Assembly (NCBI RefSeq): GCF_001693435.1
Contig: NZ_CM004509.1
Coordinates: forward strand, 2,837,643 to 2,901,642
DNA from: Gilliamella sp. wkB7
GTDB taxonomy: Bacteria; Pseudomonadota; Gammaproteobacteria; Enterobacterales; Orbaceae
DNA length: 64,000 nucleotides
Reading direction: 5' to 3'
Below are positions 1 through 9,911 of the stretch, in pieces (within the stretch, counting starts at the first letter, position 1; each line of letters starts with the position of its first letter). The position numbers and the translations under genes are program-made. The notes under the pieces are model-generated. The model saw only the letters and a program-made list of their open reading frames with translations, ran no database searches and was not told the DNA's origin.

Positions 1-264
1 TAGTTTATAACCTCGTGCTGCAGCGACTGCTGCAAGAGCAATACCTGTATTACCACTAGTAGGTTCGATTAATTCAACATCTGATGTTAATAACCCGCGT
101 TTTTCTGCATCCCAAATCATATTTGATGCAATACGACATTTAACACTAAAACTAGGATTGCGAGATTCCACTTTGGCTAAAATATTACCGTTACCAAAAT
201 GTTTTAAACGAACTAGAGGCGTGTGACCGATGGTTTGTGAATTATCATCAAATATTTTACTCAT
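1..264 (-). CDS. cysK: Cysteine synthase A, N-terminal part (runs off left edge)
   Basis: O-acetylserine sulfhydrylase, the PLP enzyme that makes cysteine from O-acetylserine and sulfide in the cytoplasm. Only the first 88 codons are inside the window, on the minus strand. They begin [20 protein letters not shown] and contain the PLP-lysine segment (K42 in SVKCRI) and the TSGNTG phosphate-binding loop near the edge. The sequence follows E. coli CysK almost residue for residue, so CysK is preferred over CysM. A TATAAT-like -10 (complement of 328-333) lies about 65 bases upstream of the ATG. The CysB regulator is encoded in the same window at 58185, and cysK is a classical CysB target, but no CysB site was identified here. 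Identification is firm; the rest of the gene is not visible. Confidence 0.97.
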   Translation of the reverse strand, partial: MSKIFDDNSQTIGHTPLVRLKHFGNGNILAKVESRNPSFSVKCRIASNMIWDAEKRGLLTSDVELIEPTSGNTGIALAAVAAARGYKL

Positions 265-598
265 TAAATAATCCTTATAAATAACTTTAAAGGGAATAGC
301 GTTTTAATAATCGCTGACGATAACAATATTATAAAGGTAACTTAAAAAGATGATACTAAATAATAATTATAACAATATTCGTTTTTGATATAAGAAAGAT
401 GTAATTTTATTGATAACTAAAAATGTGCCAATAAAATAGTACACAATTGAAGTTAATATAATTTGATATCATTCCAGTACAAAAATTCAGAATTATTTGA
501 TAAATTATTGACTTTTAATGAAGCAAAACTATAAAACAAATAGTGTTAGGTTGGCAGTAAATTAGTTTTTATTTATGGATGGTATTTAAGGAAATCGA
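265..598. other. AT-rich intergenic region between cysK and an immunity-like gene
   Basis: 334 bases that separate two divergent genes. A candidate -10 for cysK is seen on the minus strand (328-333). No open frame, tRNA or clear hairpin was recognised. Confidence 0.6.
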
Positions 599-1243
599 AT
601 GTTTGAATCAAAATATGCTGTGCCAAGAAATATTGATAAGCTTATTTCTAAATTAAAAATTACGACAGATTCTCATAATTCTTATATTAAATTTTTAAAG
701 AAATATAATGTCATTGCTTTTGATGAGGATGTGTTTGATTATTCCATTGACTGTCAAGGTGAATCACTTCCGCTTGAAGTAATGTTCGGATTCTCTAAGA
801 AACGAGATCGGGAAGATGTAATTGCTAATAACTGGATGTATTTAAATAGAATCCCTAAACGGTCCATTGCTATAGCATCTTTAAATTTCGGAGATTTACT
901 TTGTTTGTATCCAAATGGCAAAGTTTATCATTGGGATCATGAAGTTAATGATCTTTATTTTGATATGACAGTCAGAAATGGTTATTTAGAGCAGAATCTA
1001 GATTTAAAGCTTGTCGCTAATTCCTTTGATGAGTTTTTAACAAAAATTATTAAAACCGAAATCGAAGGTTTTGATCCTAATGTTCCTTATTCTGATGATT
1101 ATATAGATTTTTTGATGAACGATTCTAAATACTTTTTTATGTCTTCGAAAAAAATAATTCAGGTGAGTTTAAAAAAATTAGAACTTTCTGAAAAAGGACG
1201 TGAGTTGATAGCGAAATTTAAAAGAGAAGGGCTTATAAGATAA
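599..1243 (+). CDS. SMI1/KNR4 (SUKH)-like protein, probable orphan immunity protein
   Basis: A 214-residue soluble protein with no signal peptide or membrane segment. The central part (SIAIASLNFGDLLCLYPNGKVYHWDHE) has the pattern of SUKH/SMI1-KNR4 domains: a short strand ending in a G-D-L/C-L step, then a strand reading K-V-Y-x-W-D-H-E. SUKH proteins mostly serve as immunity proteins to polymorphic toxins of contact-dependent, Rhs or type VI systems; that role is established for the family and inferred here. The acidic, AT-rich gene is followed 34 bases later by another small acidic gene and then by a decayed relic, which is typical of an orphan immunity array. No toxin gene is present nearby. 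An upstream TAAGGAAATCG before the ATG is a good ribosome-binding site. Confidence 0.7.
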   Translation: MFESKYAVPRNIDKLISKLKITTDSHNSYIKFLKKYNVIAFDEDVFDYSIDCQGESLPLEVMFGFSKKRDREDVIANNWMYLNRIPKRSIAIASLNFGDLLCLYPNGKVYHWDHEVNDLYFDMTVRNGYLEQNLDLKLVANSFDEFLTKIIKTEIEGFDPNVPYSDDYIDFLMNDSKYFFMSSKKIIQVSLKKLELSEKGRELIAKFKREGLIR

Positions 1244-1277
1244 AAAAGGGATAATTTCATTAAAAAGGCTCATCCAA

Positions 1278-1736
1278 ATGATAGATTTTAATGCAGATAT
1301 AATAAGCTACAAATCTTTGGGTAATATTGAGATTGGTCGTGATGTGGAATTTTATGCAGACGAATTATATGAAAATTTTGATGTTGAAGAAAGAATATGG
1401 GAAAAACCATATAATTCAAATGAAGTTGGATACGAACTAAAATATTTGTACTCCTTGAATAATGGAACGATAACTATTTCTACAAATAGTAATGGTCGAA
1501 TTGAAGAGCTATGGTGTAATCAAAATTATAAAGGAAAATATAGAAATAAATATAAAAATGAATTATATGCTGGCATTACAATGGGAGAACTGCTTAATTT
1601 AACAAAAAAACAGCTTATTTTTTGGGGTGAACTTATTCTTGATGACGACTATGGTATGGCTATTACACTTCCTTCTCCATGGGATGAACTAGATGACTAT
1701 TTTTTAAGATATTCCATAAGATTTAACGCTAAATGA
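1278..1736 (+). CDS. Small acidic protein, probable second orphan immunity gene
   Basis: A 152-residue, strongly acidic protein. I do not recognise a family with certainty. It looks like a compact beta-rich domain: several short strands with aromatic residues (ELKYLYSLNNGTITIST, EELWCNQNYKGKYRNKYKNELYAGITMGELL) and a C-terminal DDDYGMAITLPSPWDELDDYFL segment. No membrane segment or signal peptide is seen. It lies 34 bases after the SUKH-like gene in the same direction. A partly deleted copy of its own DNA follows at 1742-1995, so this locus has duplicated in tandem, a common behaviour of immunity genes. Function as an immunity protein is inferred from the neighbour, size and duplication only. 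Confidence 0.55.
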   Translation: MIDFNADIISYKSLGNIEIGRDVEFYADELYENFDVEERIWEKPYNSNEVGYELKYLYSLNNGTITISTNSNGRIEELWCNQNYKGKYRNKYKNELYAGITMGELLNLTKKQLIFWGELILDDDYGMAITLPSPWDELDDYFLRYSIRFNAK

Positions 1737-1741
1737 GATTT

Positions 1742-1995
1742 ATGTTGGTAATCGTGATTGTCATCGGACAGTATATAAAAAAAGAGAAGAAAAAAATGTG
1801 GAAAGCAAGACGAGGTAGATAATAATACAGATATAATAAGCTCAAAATTTATAAGAAATATTGATTTTTAATGTAATTTCAAGCTCTATTTTATTGAATA
1901 TTATAATTTTATTGTAATGAAACAAATCTTTTAAGTACCCAGATTTCCATCGAGACAGATGTCATAAGTTGTATTAAAAAAGAGCAGATGTAAGT
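1742..1995 (+). pseudogene. Internally deleted tandem copy of the preceding small gene
   Basis: Bases 1828-1865 match the start region of the preceding gene (1293-1330); 15 consecutive bases (CAGATATAATAAGCT) are identical and the following ones are similar. Further on, 1948-1993 (CATCGAGACAG...TATTAAAAAAGAGCAGA) resembles the stretch just after that gene's stop, 1762-1790 (CATCGGACAG...TATAAAAAAAGAGAAGA). The spacing between the two landmarks is about 470 bases in the first copy but about 120 here, so the second copy has lost most of its coding part. No open frame is left. The matching was done by eye; a pairwise alignment would settle it. Confidence 0.5.
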
Positions 1996-2002
1996 AAATA
2001 AT

Positions 2003-2509
2003 TTAATCCAAGCTATCATTTTCCATTTCTAATTCAATTTTTTTTATCGCTTGTTCACAGCGATAGATTCGATTATCTAATGTAGCAACTTTAATATGAT
2101 CAATTGACTCTGATGAAAATTCAAATTCATATTTCATATCTTGTAATCGCCTTAGATAATCCAAATGTCTCGAGTGTTTTTCTGCAAGTGTTTCCAGAAT
2201 AACATAGTCTGTTGGCTGTTTACGTAAATATCCAGTAGCAAGCTCACGGGTAAGGGCGGTGATTTGATCAATAAGCTTTTCCGAAAAAAATTCAATTTGT
2301 GTCAATTTTTGAGAGAGTACCGCATCACAAAATGCTTGATAAGTCTGTTTTATTTTATCAAGATAGAACTGGTTATTAGACTCGATTTTGCTTGTGTTAA
2401 ACAAATGTTCATCAAAATAATGTTCTTGAAAAGATTGTTGTTCTGTTAAATTGATCTCTTGTTCAAGTGCATTTATTTGATTTTTTAATTTTTCCAAAAA
2501 ATTTTGCAT
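2003..2509 (-). CDS. priC: Primosomal replication protein N'' (PriC)
   Basis: PriC loads the DnaB replicative helicase at stalled forks in the PriC-dependent restart pathway. The protein is about 168 residues, mostly helical and rich in coiled-coil-like heptads. It shows the family pattern: an N-terminal LEKLKNQINALEQ helix aligned with the LEKLEGQL start of E. coli PriC, a central HLFNT step, an RRLQDMK stretch, and a C-terminal DNRIYRCEQAIKKIE helix like the E. coli AYEARLARCRHALEKIE helix. I chose the ATG at 2509 rather than the upstream in-frame ATG at 2554: it matches the family start, it has a GAAG element just before it, and it begins 13 bases after the yfbV stop instead of overlapping it. 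It is translated downstream of yfbV, probably from one transcript. Confidence 0.85.
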   Translation of the reverse strand: MQNFLEKLKNQINALEQEINLTEQQSFQEHYFDEHLFNTSKIESNNQFYLDKIKQTYQAFCDAVLSQKLTQIEFFSEKLIDQITALTRELATGYLRKQPTDYVILETLAEKHSRHLDYLRRLQDMKYEFEFSSESIDHIKVATLDNRIYRCEQAIKKIELEMENDSLD

Positions 2510-2522
2510 GAATAAATCTTCA

Positions 2523-2996
2523 TTATTGGTTAGATGTATCATCATCTTGTCCAAAATAATTGCCTAAATGAATTTTAGATAAGTTTATAAGTTGCATAAA
2601 TGATTCAAAAGTTAATTTTTCATTTGGGTTTGCGTTAATATCTAATACCTTCTTCTCGATGAGTTGTAATTTGATTCGGTTATAGCAATCCACTAAATTA
2701 AGGGGTAAAGGTGATTGCGAACGTCTACCCAACCAAACTATACCTTGTAATGGTAAGCTCAAGGCAAACAAAATAGTTAAGATTGTTACTGCAAGCTGCG
2801 CAGGCATATAATATTGCCATACAATCAGGCCGACAATGATTGGTGGCAAATATTTTGTTATGGTTTTTATGTGGTTAATGATTTTTAATTCAGGAAATGA
2901 ATGCATCAATTGCTGATCAGTCGGACAAAGCTTCATATACCTTTGTCCAGCCTTAAATGTATTAACTAAATTCATCTTGTTGGGATTCCTCGACAT
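2523..2996 (-). CDS. yfbV: YfbV/UPF0208 inner-membrane protein
   Basis: A 157-residue protein of the UPF0208 family. Two hydrophobic segments are visible around residues 48-66 and 68-85, and the family signature ALSLPLQGIVWLGRRSQSPLP follows the second one, as in E. coli YfbV. A molecular function is not established for the family. The gene is divergent from ackA-pta, the same arrangement as in E. coli, which supports the identification. Its stop codon is 13 bases before the priC start. Confidence 0.9.
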   Translation of the reverse strand: MSRNPNKMNLVNTFKAGQRYMKLCPTDQQLMHSFPELKIINHIKTITKYLPPIIVGLIVWQYYMPAQLAVTILTILFALSLPLQGIVWLGRRSQSPLPLNLVDCYNRIKLQLIEKKVLDINANPNEKLTFESFMQLINLSKIHLGNYFGQDDDTSNQ

Positions 2997-3170
2997 TCAC
3001 TTCTTATTGTCTTAAAATAATGTCATTCAAATTGGAGACTCTCTCTATTTTATCTCAAAAAGCAAGATATCAGAAGTCACCTTAACGTAGTCACATCGAT
3101 TTTAAAATCATGTGTTGAGTTACCAATTTTGATTGGTATATATCTTTTTATTCAATTTATAGGAATTACT

Positions 3171-4376
3171 ATGTCATCAAGTAATAACGCTCTTGTTCTT
3201 AATTGCGGAAGTTCTTCATTAAAATTTGCCATTATTAACCCTGAAAATGGTGATGAGTTTTTATCTGGGTTAGCTGAATGTTTTAATCTTCCTGATGCAC
3301 GTATTAAGTGGAAACTTGATGGTGTTAAGAACGAAGCTTCTTTAGGTGCTGGCGCTGCTCATAGTGAAGCAATCAGATTTATTGTTAATAGCATCTTCCC
3401 TCAAAAACCAGAATTATTAGATAGTATTAAATCTATTGGACACCGTATCGTTCACGGTGGTGAAAAATATACTCAATCTGTCGTAATCGATGATTCAGTA
3501 TTAAAAGGTATTGAAGAAGCTGCAGCATTTGCACCTTTACATAATCCTGCGCATTTAATCGGTATTCGTGAAGCTTTTGCAGAGTTCCCTCATCTAAAAA
3601 CTAAAAATGTTGCCGTATTTGATACTGCATTCCATACAACTATGCCGAAAGAAGCTTATTTGTATGCTATTCCTAACGAACTTTATACAAAACACGGTAT
3701 TCGTCGTTATGGTGCACACGGTACTAGTCACTATTATGTTAGCCGTGAAGCTGCAAGATTATTGAATAAACCAGTAGAAGAAACAAATGTAATCACTTGT
3801 CATTTAGGTAATGGTGCATCAATTACTGCTGTTAAAAACGGTAAATGCGTTGAGACTTCAATGGGCTTAACTCCACTTGAAGGTTTAGTAATGGGTACAC
3901 GTAGTGGTGATATCGATCCTGCTATCATGTTCTTCTTACACGATAACTTAAATATGTCAGTTGCTGATATTAATAATCTTTTAAATAAAAAATCTGGTTT
4001 ATTAGGTTTAACAGGTGTAAGTAGCGATTGCCGTTATGTAACTGACAACTATGGCAAAGATGAAAATGCAACAAATGCTTTAGATGTCTTTGTTCACCGT
4101 TTAGTTAAATACATTGGTGGTTATGCAATGCTTTTAGACGGTCGTTTAGATGCAATCGTATTTACTGGTGGTATTGGTGAAAATTCTGAAGAAGTTCGTC
4201 GTATGGCATTACAAAAATTAAGTATTCTAGGTTTTGAACTTGATCAAGAACGTAACCTTGCTGCACGTTTTGGCAAAGGTGGTACAATTACTAAAGACGG
4301 TTCTGCCGTTGCAATGGTGATTCCAACCAATGAAGAACTTGTTATTGCTCAGGATGCTGCGCGTCTAACTGCTTAA
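3171..4376 (+). CDS. ackA: Acetate kinase
   Basis: Converts acetyl phosphate and ADP to acetate and ATP, the energy-conserving step of acetate overflow and mixed-acid fermentation. The 401-residue protein has the acetokinase signatures: [10 protein letters not shown] at the N terminus, [29 protein letters not shown], and [10 protein letters not shown]. It is very close to E. coli AckA along its whole length. The frame is open from 3129, but the ATG at 3171 matches the family start MSS..., and has AGGAAT seven bases upstream, so the 14 extra codons are rejected. pta follows 65 bases later, separated by a hairpin. A near-palindrome with one bulged base (CACATCGATTTTAAAATCATGTG, about 3092-3114) lies in the upstream region and could be regulatory. 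Confidence 0.98.
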   Translation: MSSSNNALVLNCGSSSLKFAIINPENGDEFLSGLAECFNLPDARIKWKLDGVKNEASLGAGAAHSEAIRFIVNSIFPQKPELLDSIKSIGHRIVHGGEKYTQSVVIDDSVLKGIEEAAAFAPLHNPAHLIGIREAFAEFPHLKTKNVAVFDTAFHTTMPKEAYLYAIPNELYTKHGIRRYGAHGTSHYYVSREAARLLNKPVEETNVITCHLGNGASITAVKNGKCVETSMGLTPLEGLVMGTRSGDIDPAIMFFLHDNLNMSVADINNLLNKKSGLLGLTGVSSDCRYVTDNYGKDENATNALDVFVHRLVKYIGGYAMLLDGRLDAIVFTGGIGENSEEVRRMALQKLSILGFELDQERNLAARFGKGGTITKDGSAVAMVIPTNEELVIAQDAARLTA

Positions 4377-4386
4377 TAAACGATTA

Positions 4387-4413
4387 AAACCGCCGAAATG
4401 GCGGTTTGTTTTT
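4387..4413 (+). terminator. Hairpin with T-run between ackA and pta
   Basis: Stem AAACCGCC/GGCGGTTT (8 bp) with loop GAAAT, followed by GTTTTT. It looks like an intrinsic terminator or attenuator that would reduce pta expression from the ackA promoter. Confidence 0.75.
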
Positions 4414-4441
4414 ACATAAAAGAATTAAGAGGAAAATAATT

Positions 4442-6592
4442 ATGTCTCGTACTATTATGCTAATTCCAACCGGAACCAATGTAGGGTTAACAGGTGTGAG
4501 TCTTGGTGTTATTCGAGCTATGGAGCGTCAAGGTATTAACTTAAACGTTTTTAAACCAGTTGCGCAGCCAAGAGAGGGGGGGGATGCTCCTGACAATACC
4601 ACGACTTTAGTTAGTAATAACACAACAATTCCCGTTTTAAAACCACTTAAAATGAGCCATGTTGAGAACCTATTAGGTTTAAATCAACAAGATGTATTAA
4701 TGGAAGAAATTGTTGCCCTTTATGCTGAAAATACTAAAGGTGCTGATGTTGTATTAGTTGAAGGTATTGTTCCAACTGCTGATTATCCGTTTGCCAATGA
4801 ATTAAATAATAACATCGCTAAAACGCTTGGCGCTGAAATAGTCTTTGTTGTTAATATGGGTAAAGACACACCAGAACAATTAAAAGATCGCATTGAAATT
4901 GCCCGTTCTAATTTTGGTGGCGTTAAAAATGAAAAAATCGTGGGTGTCATTGTTAATAAAGTAAATGCACCTGTAGAAGAGCAATCTCTTGCTCGTCCAG
5001 ATGTTGCAGAAATTTACCATACTCATAAATTTGATGGTGAAAAAATCACAATTGAAGATTTAAATCGTCATAGCCCAATTCCTGTTCTTGGTTGTATTCC
5101 TTGGAATATTGATTTAAGTGCTTGCCGTGCAATTGATATCGCTAAACATTTTGATGCCAAAATCATTAATGAAGGTTCAATTCAAAGCCGTCGTATTAAA
5201 CATATCTCATTCTGCTCGCGCAGCGTGCAAAATATCATTAGTCATTTGCAACCAAATGCATTACTTGTGACTTCGGCTGACCGTTCTGATGTATTAGTAA
5301 CAATCAGTTTAGCTGCTATGAATGGTGTAGCAATTGGTGGTGTATTGTTAACTGGCGGTTATGAAATTGATGAAAAAATCTATAAATTATGCCAACCAGC
5401 CTTTGATACAGGCTTACCTGTATTTACTGTTAAAACAAATACATTCCAAACTTCAATTAATTTACAACAATTCAATTTAGAAATTCCGGTTGATGACAAA
5501 GAACGTATGGATAATACACAAAACTTTGTTGCTGACCATATTGATGCAAATTGGATCAAATCATTAAATGAAGTGGTGAATTCAACTCGTCGTTTATCAC
5601 CTCCTGCTTTCCGTTATCAGCTAACGGAGCTTGCACGTAATGCGAAAAAAGTGGTAGTTTTACCGGAAGGTGATGAACCAAGAACAATTAAAGCTGCAGC
5701 AATTTGTGCAGAGCGTAATATTGCAAAATGTGTACTTATTGGTAATCCTGATGAAGTTCGCAAAGTAGCAGCGTCTCAAGGCGTTACATTAGGTGCTGGC
5801 GTTGAAATTGTTGATCCAGAAAATATCCGGGAAAAATATGTACCGCGCTTAGTTGAATTACGTAAAAATAAAGGTATGACTGAAGTTATTGCACGTGAGC
5901 AATTAGCTGACAATGTTGTACTTGGTACAATGATGCTTGAAGCTAATGAGGTTGATGGTTTAGTATCAGGTGCAGTCCATACCACTGCGAATACCATTCG
6001 CCCACCGCTACAATTAATTAAAACTGCTCCAGGTAGTTCACTTGTTTCGTCTGTCTTCTTTATGTTAATGCCAGACCAAGTTTATATCTATGGTGACTGT
6101 GCAATCAATCCAGATCCGAACGCACAAGAACTTGCAGAAATTGCTATTCAATCAGCCGATACAGCAATTGCCTTTGGTATTGAACCACGTGTTGCGATGA
6201 TCTCATATTCAACAGGTAGTTCTGGTCAAGGTGCTGATGTTGAAAAAGTGAAAGAAGCGACTCGTATTGCTCAAGAAAAACGCCCAGATCTAATGATTGA
6301 TGGTCCATTACAATATGATGCAGCGGTTATGCCTGATGTGGCTAAATCTAAAGCACCAAATTCACAAGTAGCGGGTAGAGCAACCGTGTTTATCTTCCCT
6401 GATTTAAATACTGGTAATACCACATATAAAGCAGTACAACGTTCTGCTGATCTTGTATCAATTGGTCCAATGTTACAAGGTATGCGTAAACCTGTTAATG
6501 ACTTGTCTCGTGGTGCATTAGTTGACGATATCGTTTATACTATTGCATTAACAGCTATTCAATCAGCGCAAGAGCAAAATGCTGGTAAATAG
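4442..6592 (+). CDS. pta: Phosphate acetyltransferase, long form
   Basis: Interconverts acetyl-CoA and acetyl phosphate, upstream of acetate kinase. The 716-residue protein is the long enterobacterial form: an N-terminal P-loop-like AAA/DRTGG portion starting [17 protein letters not shown], then the catalytic PTA domain over roughly the last 330 residues ([53 protein letters not shown]). It is almost collinear with E. coli Pta (714 residues). The frame is open from 4406 but the ATG at 4442 matches the family start and has AAGAGGAAAATA upstream. It follows ackA in the same direction. Confidence 0.98.
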   Translation: MSRTIMLIPTGTNVGLTGVSLGVIRAMERQGINLNVFKPVAQPREGGDAPDNTTTLVSNNTTIPVLKPLKMSHVENLLGLNQQDVLMEEIVALYAENTKGADVVLVEGIVPTADYPFANELNNNIAKTLGAEIVFVVNMGKDTPEQLKDRIEIARSNFGGVKNEKIVGVIVNKVNAPVEEQSLARPDVAEIYHTHKFDGEKITIEDLNRHSPIPVLGCIPWNIDLSACRAIDIAKHFDAKIINEGSIQSRRIKHISFCSRSVQNIISHLQPNALLVTSADRSDVLVTISLAAMNGVAIGGVLLTGGYEIDEKIYKLCQPAFDTGLPVFTVKTNTFQTSINLQQFNLEIPVDDKERMDNTQNFVADHIDANWIKSLNEVVNSTRRLSPPAFRYQLTELARNAKKVVVLPEGDEPRTIKAAAICAERNIAKCVLIGNPDEVRKVAASQGVTLGAGVEIVDPENIREKYVPRLVELRKNKGMTEVIAREQLADNVVLGTMMLEANEVDGLVSGAVHTTANTIRPPLQLIKTAPGSSLVSSVFFMLMPDQVYIYGDCAINPDPNAQELAEIAIQSADTAIAFGIEPRVAMISYSTGSSGQGADVEKVKEATRIAQEKRPDLMIDGPLQYDAAVMPDVAKSKAPNSQVAGRATVFIFPDLNTGNTTYKAVQRSADLVSIGPMLQGMRKPVNDLSRGALVDDIVYTIALTAIQSAQEQNAGK

Positions 6593-6614
6593 TTTATATT
6601 GATGTTTCAATTTG

Positions 6615-6644
6615 TGAGAGGTTATTCAATAACCTCTCATTTCA
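6615..6644 (+). terminator. Intrinsic terminator after pta
   Basis: Perfect inverted repeat TGAGAGGTTATT/AATAACCTCTCA (12 bp arms, one central base, so an effective TTCAA loop) followed by TTTC, 22 bases after the pta stop. Confidence 0.8.
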
Positions 6645-6964
6645 ACCAATCTATAACGTTTTGTCCTTTATAAAAACAAAAATAGTTAAAAATAATGTTT
6701 GTTATATATTGTTTATAGCTGTTATTGCGTTTAAATTCATTACATTTAAGAATAATTTATTTAGTTTAATTTATTTTTAGTTTTAAGCTAATTCTATTTT
6801 CAGTGATCTAATTAAATAGTTATTTTTTGTATTTGCTCATTTCATTCATTTTTAAATGACTAAACAAGTAATGTTTATGTCAGTAATTCTAATTTACTAC
6901 ATAAAAATAACTCTTATCTTTTAATAAATTGGTTTTAAATTAATGTTATTAGAGGTAAAACGAA
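6645..6964. other. AT-rich intergenic region, nothing recognised
   Basis: About 320 bases of very AT-rich DNA between the pta terminator and the HlyC-like gene. No gene, RNA or strong palindrome was recognised; it presumably holds the promoter of the downstream gene. AGAGGTAAAACGAA just before 6965 is a good ribosome-binding site. Confidence 0.5.
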
Positions 6965-7441
6965 ATGAACAGTTCTAATCAAAACTTAATCCAAATCATT
7001 GCACCAAATATTTATCAAGATACTGCGTGGAATGAATCCGAAGTATTAGGCTATACCATGTGGTTATGGAATAGAAATCCTAATTATCGAAATGCGGCGA
7101 TAAGTTCAGCATTAGAAGCATTACTTCCTATCATCAAGTCTAAAAACTTTATTTTATTGATTAAAAATAATAGACCATTAGGGTACCTCAATTGGGCTTA
7201 TTTGAATAAGGAAGAAGAATGGCAATATTTAAATAAAATGAAAAGTTATCTCAATTTTGTCCAATGCAACGAAAAGGATGAAACGAAAAGGCTATGGCTT
7301 TTATCTTTTTTTTGCCCATTTGGATTAAATGAAGTTTTACTCATGAAATCAATATGTAAAAAAGTATTGAAAAATAATCTTTGTTTTTTTGGTTATCACA
7401 AGTCAAAAGCAAAACCTGTTATTAAAACAGTTCAATGTTAG
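6965..7441 (+). CDS. HlyC-like toxin-activating lysine acyltransferase with both catalytic residues lost
   Basis: HlyC-family enzymes transfer a fatty acyl group from acyl-ACP to lysines of RTX toxins. The 158-residue protein follows HlyC along its length: EVLGYTMWLWNRNP (HlyC EVLGHVSWLW), a PLGYLNWAYLNKEEE stretch (HlyC PVAYCSWANLSLENE), and RLWLLSFFCPFG (HlyC RKWFIDWIAPFG). The family catalytic histidine (H23 of HlyC) is Tyr30 here, a single C-to-T change from CAT to TAT, and the aspartate equivalent to D92 is Ser114. It should therefore be catalytically dead unless it uses other residues. No RTX toxin or type I secretion gene is next to it; a broken relic of unknown origin follows at 7754-8015. 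It may be a decaying toxin-operon remnant or a repurposed protein. Confidence 0.8.
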   Translation: MNSSNQNLIQIIAPNIYQDTAWNESEVLGYTMWLWNRNPNYRNAAISSALEALLPIIKSKNFILLIKNNRPLGYLNWAYLNKEEEWQYLNKMKSYLNFVQCNEKDETKRLWLLSFFCPFGLNEVLLMKSICKKVLKNNLCFFGYHKSKAKPVIKTVQC

Positions 7442-7753
7442 GGTATATAAGCAAAGAATTTCGAATCACATATCCAAAAAAATTAATATTATTATTGGTG
7501 CGGGCATTGTTTGTTCTGAATTGGTAAGACGTATTACTCAAGAAATAATAACAGTTTTAATTTTGTTGATTTAACCTTTTACTTATATTGCACAAAAGTG
7601 CTTATGGATTCTGTTGAGTGTGACAAAATATAATGGTAATAACAATACTGCTTGCTACAGTAACTCAAAGTCTCATGCAAGTTTTTATATCTTAACTCAA
7701 AGCAAATTGCATGAGTAACTTATCATAATTAGGATAAATTTTGACAGCTGGCT
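7442..7753. other. Non-coding stretch after the HlyC-like gene, with an inverted repeat
   Basis: No intact gene. It contains an inverted repeat CTCATGCAA (7672-7680) / TTGCATGAG (7707-7715) with a 26-base spacer and a direct repeat TAACTCAAAG/TAACTCAAAG around 7661 and 7693. The significance is unknown; it could be eroded coding sequence of a former toxin gene. Confidence 0.4.
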
Positions 7754-8015
7754 ATGATTTATAGCGTCGCCAATGTTTGGATTAATTTTATAAAATCTAG
7801 TCACGTAGATATAAGTAAATACCAATTTGAAAAATATAATAATACTGGGGGAATTGGTAGGAACTGAAACACTCATAATTAAAGATACTTATTTATAGAA
7901 TGATGCATGTTTTGAACATGATCTTGTCAATACTATACCAGAAGGTATCGAAATAATATTAGGATTTAACAAAATGGTAATTGTTGTTTCAAATAAAAAG
8001 CAAACAATAAACTAA
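7754..8015 (+). pseudogene. Relic of an unidentified gene, frameshifted and with an in-frame stop
   Basis: Two overlapping frames read like protein. The first starts at ATG 7754 and runs through NVWINFIKSSHVDISKY and FEKYNNTGGIGRN to a stop at 7865. The second, in another frame, reads VGTETLIIKDTYL, meets TAG at 7896-7898, then continues as NDACFEHDLVNTIPEGIEI and ILGFNKMVIVVSNKKQTIN to TAA at 8013. At least one frameshift and one nonsense change are needed to join them. I cannot assign a family. Its position directly after a dead HlyC homologue suggests, but does not show, that it was the C-terminal part of the associated toxin. Confidence 0.45.
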
Positions 8016-8291
8016 CATCCTAATTAATATATATCTAATGAAATTATATTTACTGTATATATATTTCAATTATTCAGATATTTTATTTTAAATATTGATC
8101 AGTGAGTAAGCCTGCAAATCCCTCAGCCATGTTTCACCTTAATTGCAAGTTTTATTTCCCTAATTTGCTAAATATATTTTTTATGAATATTTATTACATA
8201 AAAAATACTGATACGCTATTTAAGCATAATGATTAGATGATACAATACCAAGCAATTTTTATATTGGCTTATATTTTAGGAATTGAAATTG
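8016..8291. other. guaA upstream region
   Basis: AT-rich DNA with no gene recognised; presumably holds the guaA promoter. guaB, which precedes guaA in many enterobacteria, is not here. Confidence 0.5.
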
Positions 8292-9875
8292 ATGAATAAA
8301 GACATCCACCAACAGCGTATATTGATTTTGGATTTTGGTTCACAAGTAACGCAATTAATTGCTCGAAGAGTTCGTGAAATCGGTGTGTATTGTGAACTTT
8401 GGCCATGGGATGTTTCGGAAGAAAAAATTAAACAATTTAATCCTAAAGGCATCATTTTATCAGGTGGCCCTGAAAGTACCACCGAACAAAATAGCCCAAG
8501 AGCGCCTGAATATGTATTTAACGCTGGCGTGCCTGTGTTAGGTATCTGCTACGGTATGCAAACTATGGCAATCCAAGTAGGTCAGGGCGGACAAGTTACT
8601 GCATCTAATCAACGTGAGTTTGGTTATGCTAAAGTTGATATTGTTGCAAAATCCAAATTAACCGAAGGTATTTTAGATAGCACAAGTGATGCGGGGTTTG
8701 AGCAACTTGATGTTTGGATGAGTCATGGCGATAAAGTTACTTCATTACCCGATACGTTTACTTTAATTGGGCAAACAGAAACATGTCCATTTGCCATTAT
8801 GGCTAACGATGAAAAACAGTTTTATGGCGTGCAGTTTCATCCAGAGGTAACGCATACTGTTAAGGGATTAGAGTTATTGCAACGTTTTGTAATTGATATT
8901 TGCCAATGTGAAAAATTATGGACACCTTCCTCTATTATCACGGATGCAGTTGCTCGTATTAAAGAAAAAGTTGGCAAAGATAAAGTATTATTAGGTCTTT
9001 CTGGTGGCGTTGATTCATCTGTTACCGCATTATTATTACATCAAGCTATTGGGGATCAGTTAACTTGTGTCTTTGTTGATCATGGTTTACTGCGTTTAAA
9101 TGAAGCAAAGCAAGTAATGGAGATGTTTGGTGATAAATTTGGTTTAAATATTATTGCTGTTAATGCAGAAAACCGTTTTATGGCTGCATTAAAAGGCGAA
9201 ACCGATCCAGAAGCTAAACGTAAAATTATTGGTCGTGAATTTATTGCCGTTTTTGATGAAGAAGCAGCAAAATTAAAAGATGTCAAATGGCTTGCTCAAG
9301 GAACCATCTATCCTGATGTTATTGAATCCGCTGCTGCTGACACAGGTAAAGCTCATGTCATCAAATCTCACCATAATGTGGGTGGTTTACCTGAAGATAT
9401 GAAAATGGGCTTAGTTGAACCATTACGTGAATTATTCAAAGACGAGGTACGTAAAGTCGGTCTGGAGCTCGGTTTACCTTACGATATGCTTTATCGCCAT
9501 CCATTCCCGGGACCGGGTTTAGGTGTTCGGGTATTGGGTGAGGTAAAAAAAGAGTATTGTGATTTATTAAGACAAGCCGATGCGATTTTTATCGAAGAAC
9601 TTTACAAAGCCGATTTATATCACAAAGTTAGCCAAGCATTTACCGTATTTTTACCAGTACGCTCGGTTGGTGTCATGGGCGATGGACGCAGATATGATTG
9701 GGTTGTCTCACTGCGTGCTGTTGAAACAATCGACTTCATGACCGCCCACTGGGCTCATCTTCCATACGACTTTTTAGGAAGGGTATCGAACCGCATTATC
9801 AATGAAGTAAATGGCATATCACGAGTTGTATACGACATAAGCGGAAAACCACCTGCGACTATAGAGTGGGAGTAA
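8292..9875 (+). CDS. guaA: GMP synthase (glutamine-hydrolysing)
   Basis: Converts XMP to GMP using glutamine and ATP, the last step of GMP synthesis. The 527-residue protein has a class I glutamine amidotransferase domain (GICYGMQ with the nucleophile cysteine, and GVQFHPEV with the catalytic histidine) followed by the ATP pyrophosphatase domain with the P-loop LSGGVDSS and the dimerisation domain ending in [10 protein letters not shown], as in E. coli. The open frame begins with a TTG at 8283, but the ATG at 8292 gives the family start and is 10 bases from an AGGA element, so it is preferred. Confidence 0.98.
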   Translation: MNKDIHQQRILILDFGSQVTQLIARRVREIGVYCELWPWDVSEEKIKQFNPKGIILSGGPESTTEQNSPRAPEYVFNAGVPVLGICYGMQTMAIQVGQGGQVTASNQREFGYAKVDIVAKSKLTEGILDSTSDAGFEQLDVWMSHGDKVTSLPDTFTLIGQTETCPFAIMANDEKQFYGVQFHPEVTHTVKGLELLQRFVIDICQCEKLWTPSSIITDAVARIKEKVGKDKVLLGLSGGVDSSVTALLLHQAIGDQLTCVFVDHGLLRLNEAKQVMEMFGDKFGLNIIAVNAENRFMAALKGETDPEAKRKIIGREFIAVFDEEAAKLKDVKWLAQGTIYPDVIESAAADTGKAHVIKSHHNVGGLPEDMKMGLVEPLRELFKDEVRKVGLELGLPYDMLYRHPFPGPGLGVRVLGEVKKEYCDLLRQADAIFIEELYKADLYHKVSQAFTVFLPVRSVGVMGDGRRYDWVVSLRAVETIDFMTAHWAHLPYDFLGRVSNRIINEVNGISRVVYDISGKPPATIEWE

Positions 9876-9911
9876 AGATTTTTTTAGTTGTTAATTATAA
9901 TTAGTGTATGT

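Noticed and set aside
3129..3170. Longer N terminus of acetate kinase (and similar extensions of pta, matP, hisA, EIIBC and the activase)
   Set aside because: The upstream codons do not match the families and ribosome-binding sites fit the inner ATGs.
7389..7574. Small open frame (61 codons) after the HlyC-like gene
   Set aside because: It overlaps the end of the HlyC-like gene in another frame, has no ribosome-binding site and no protein-like pattern.
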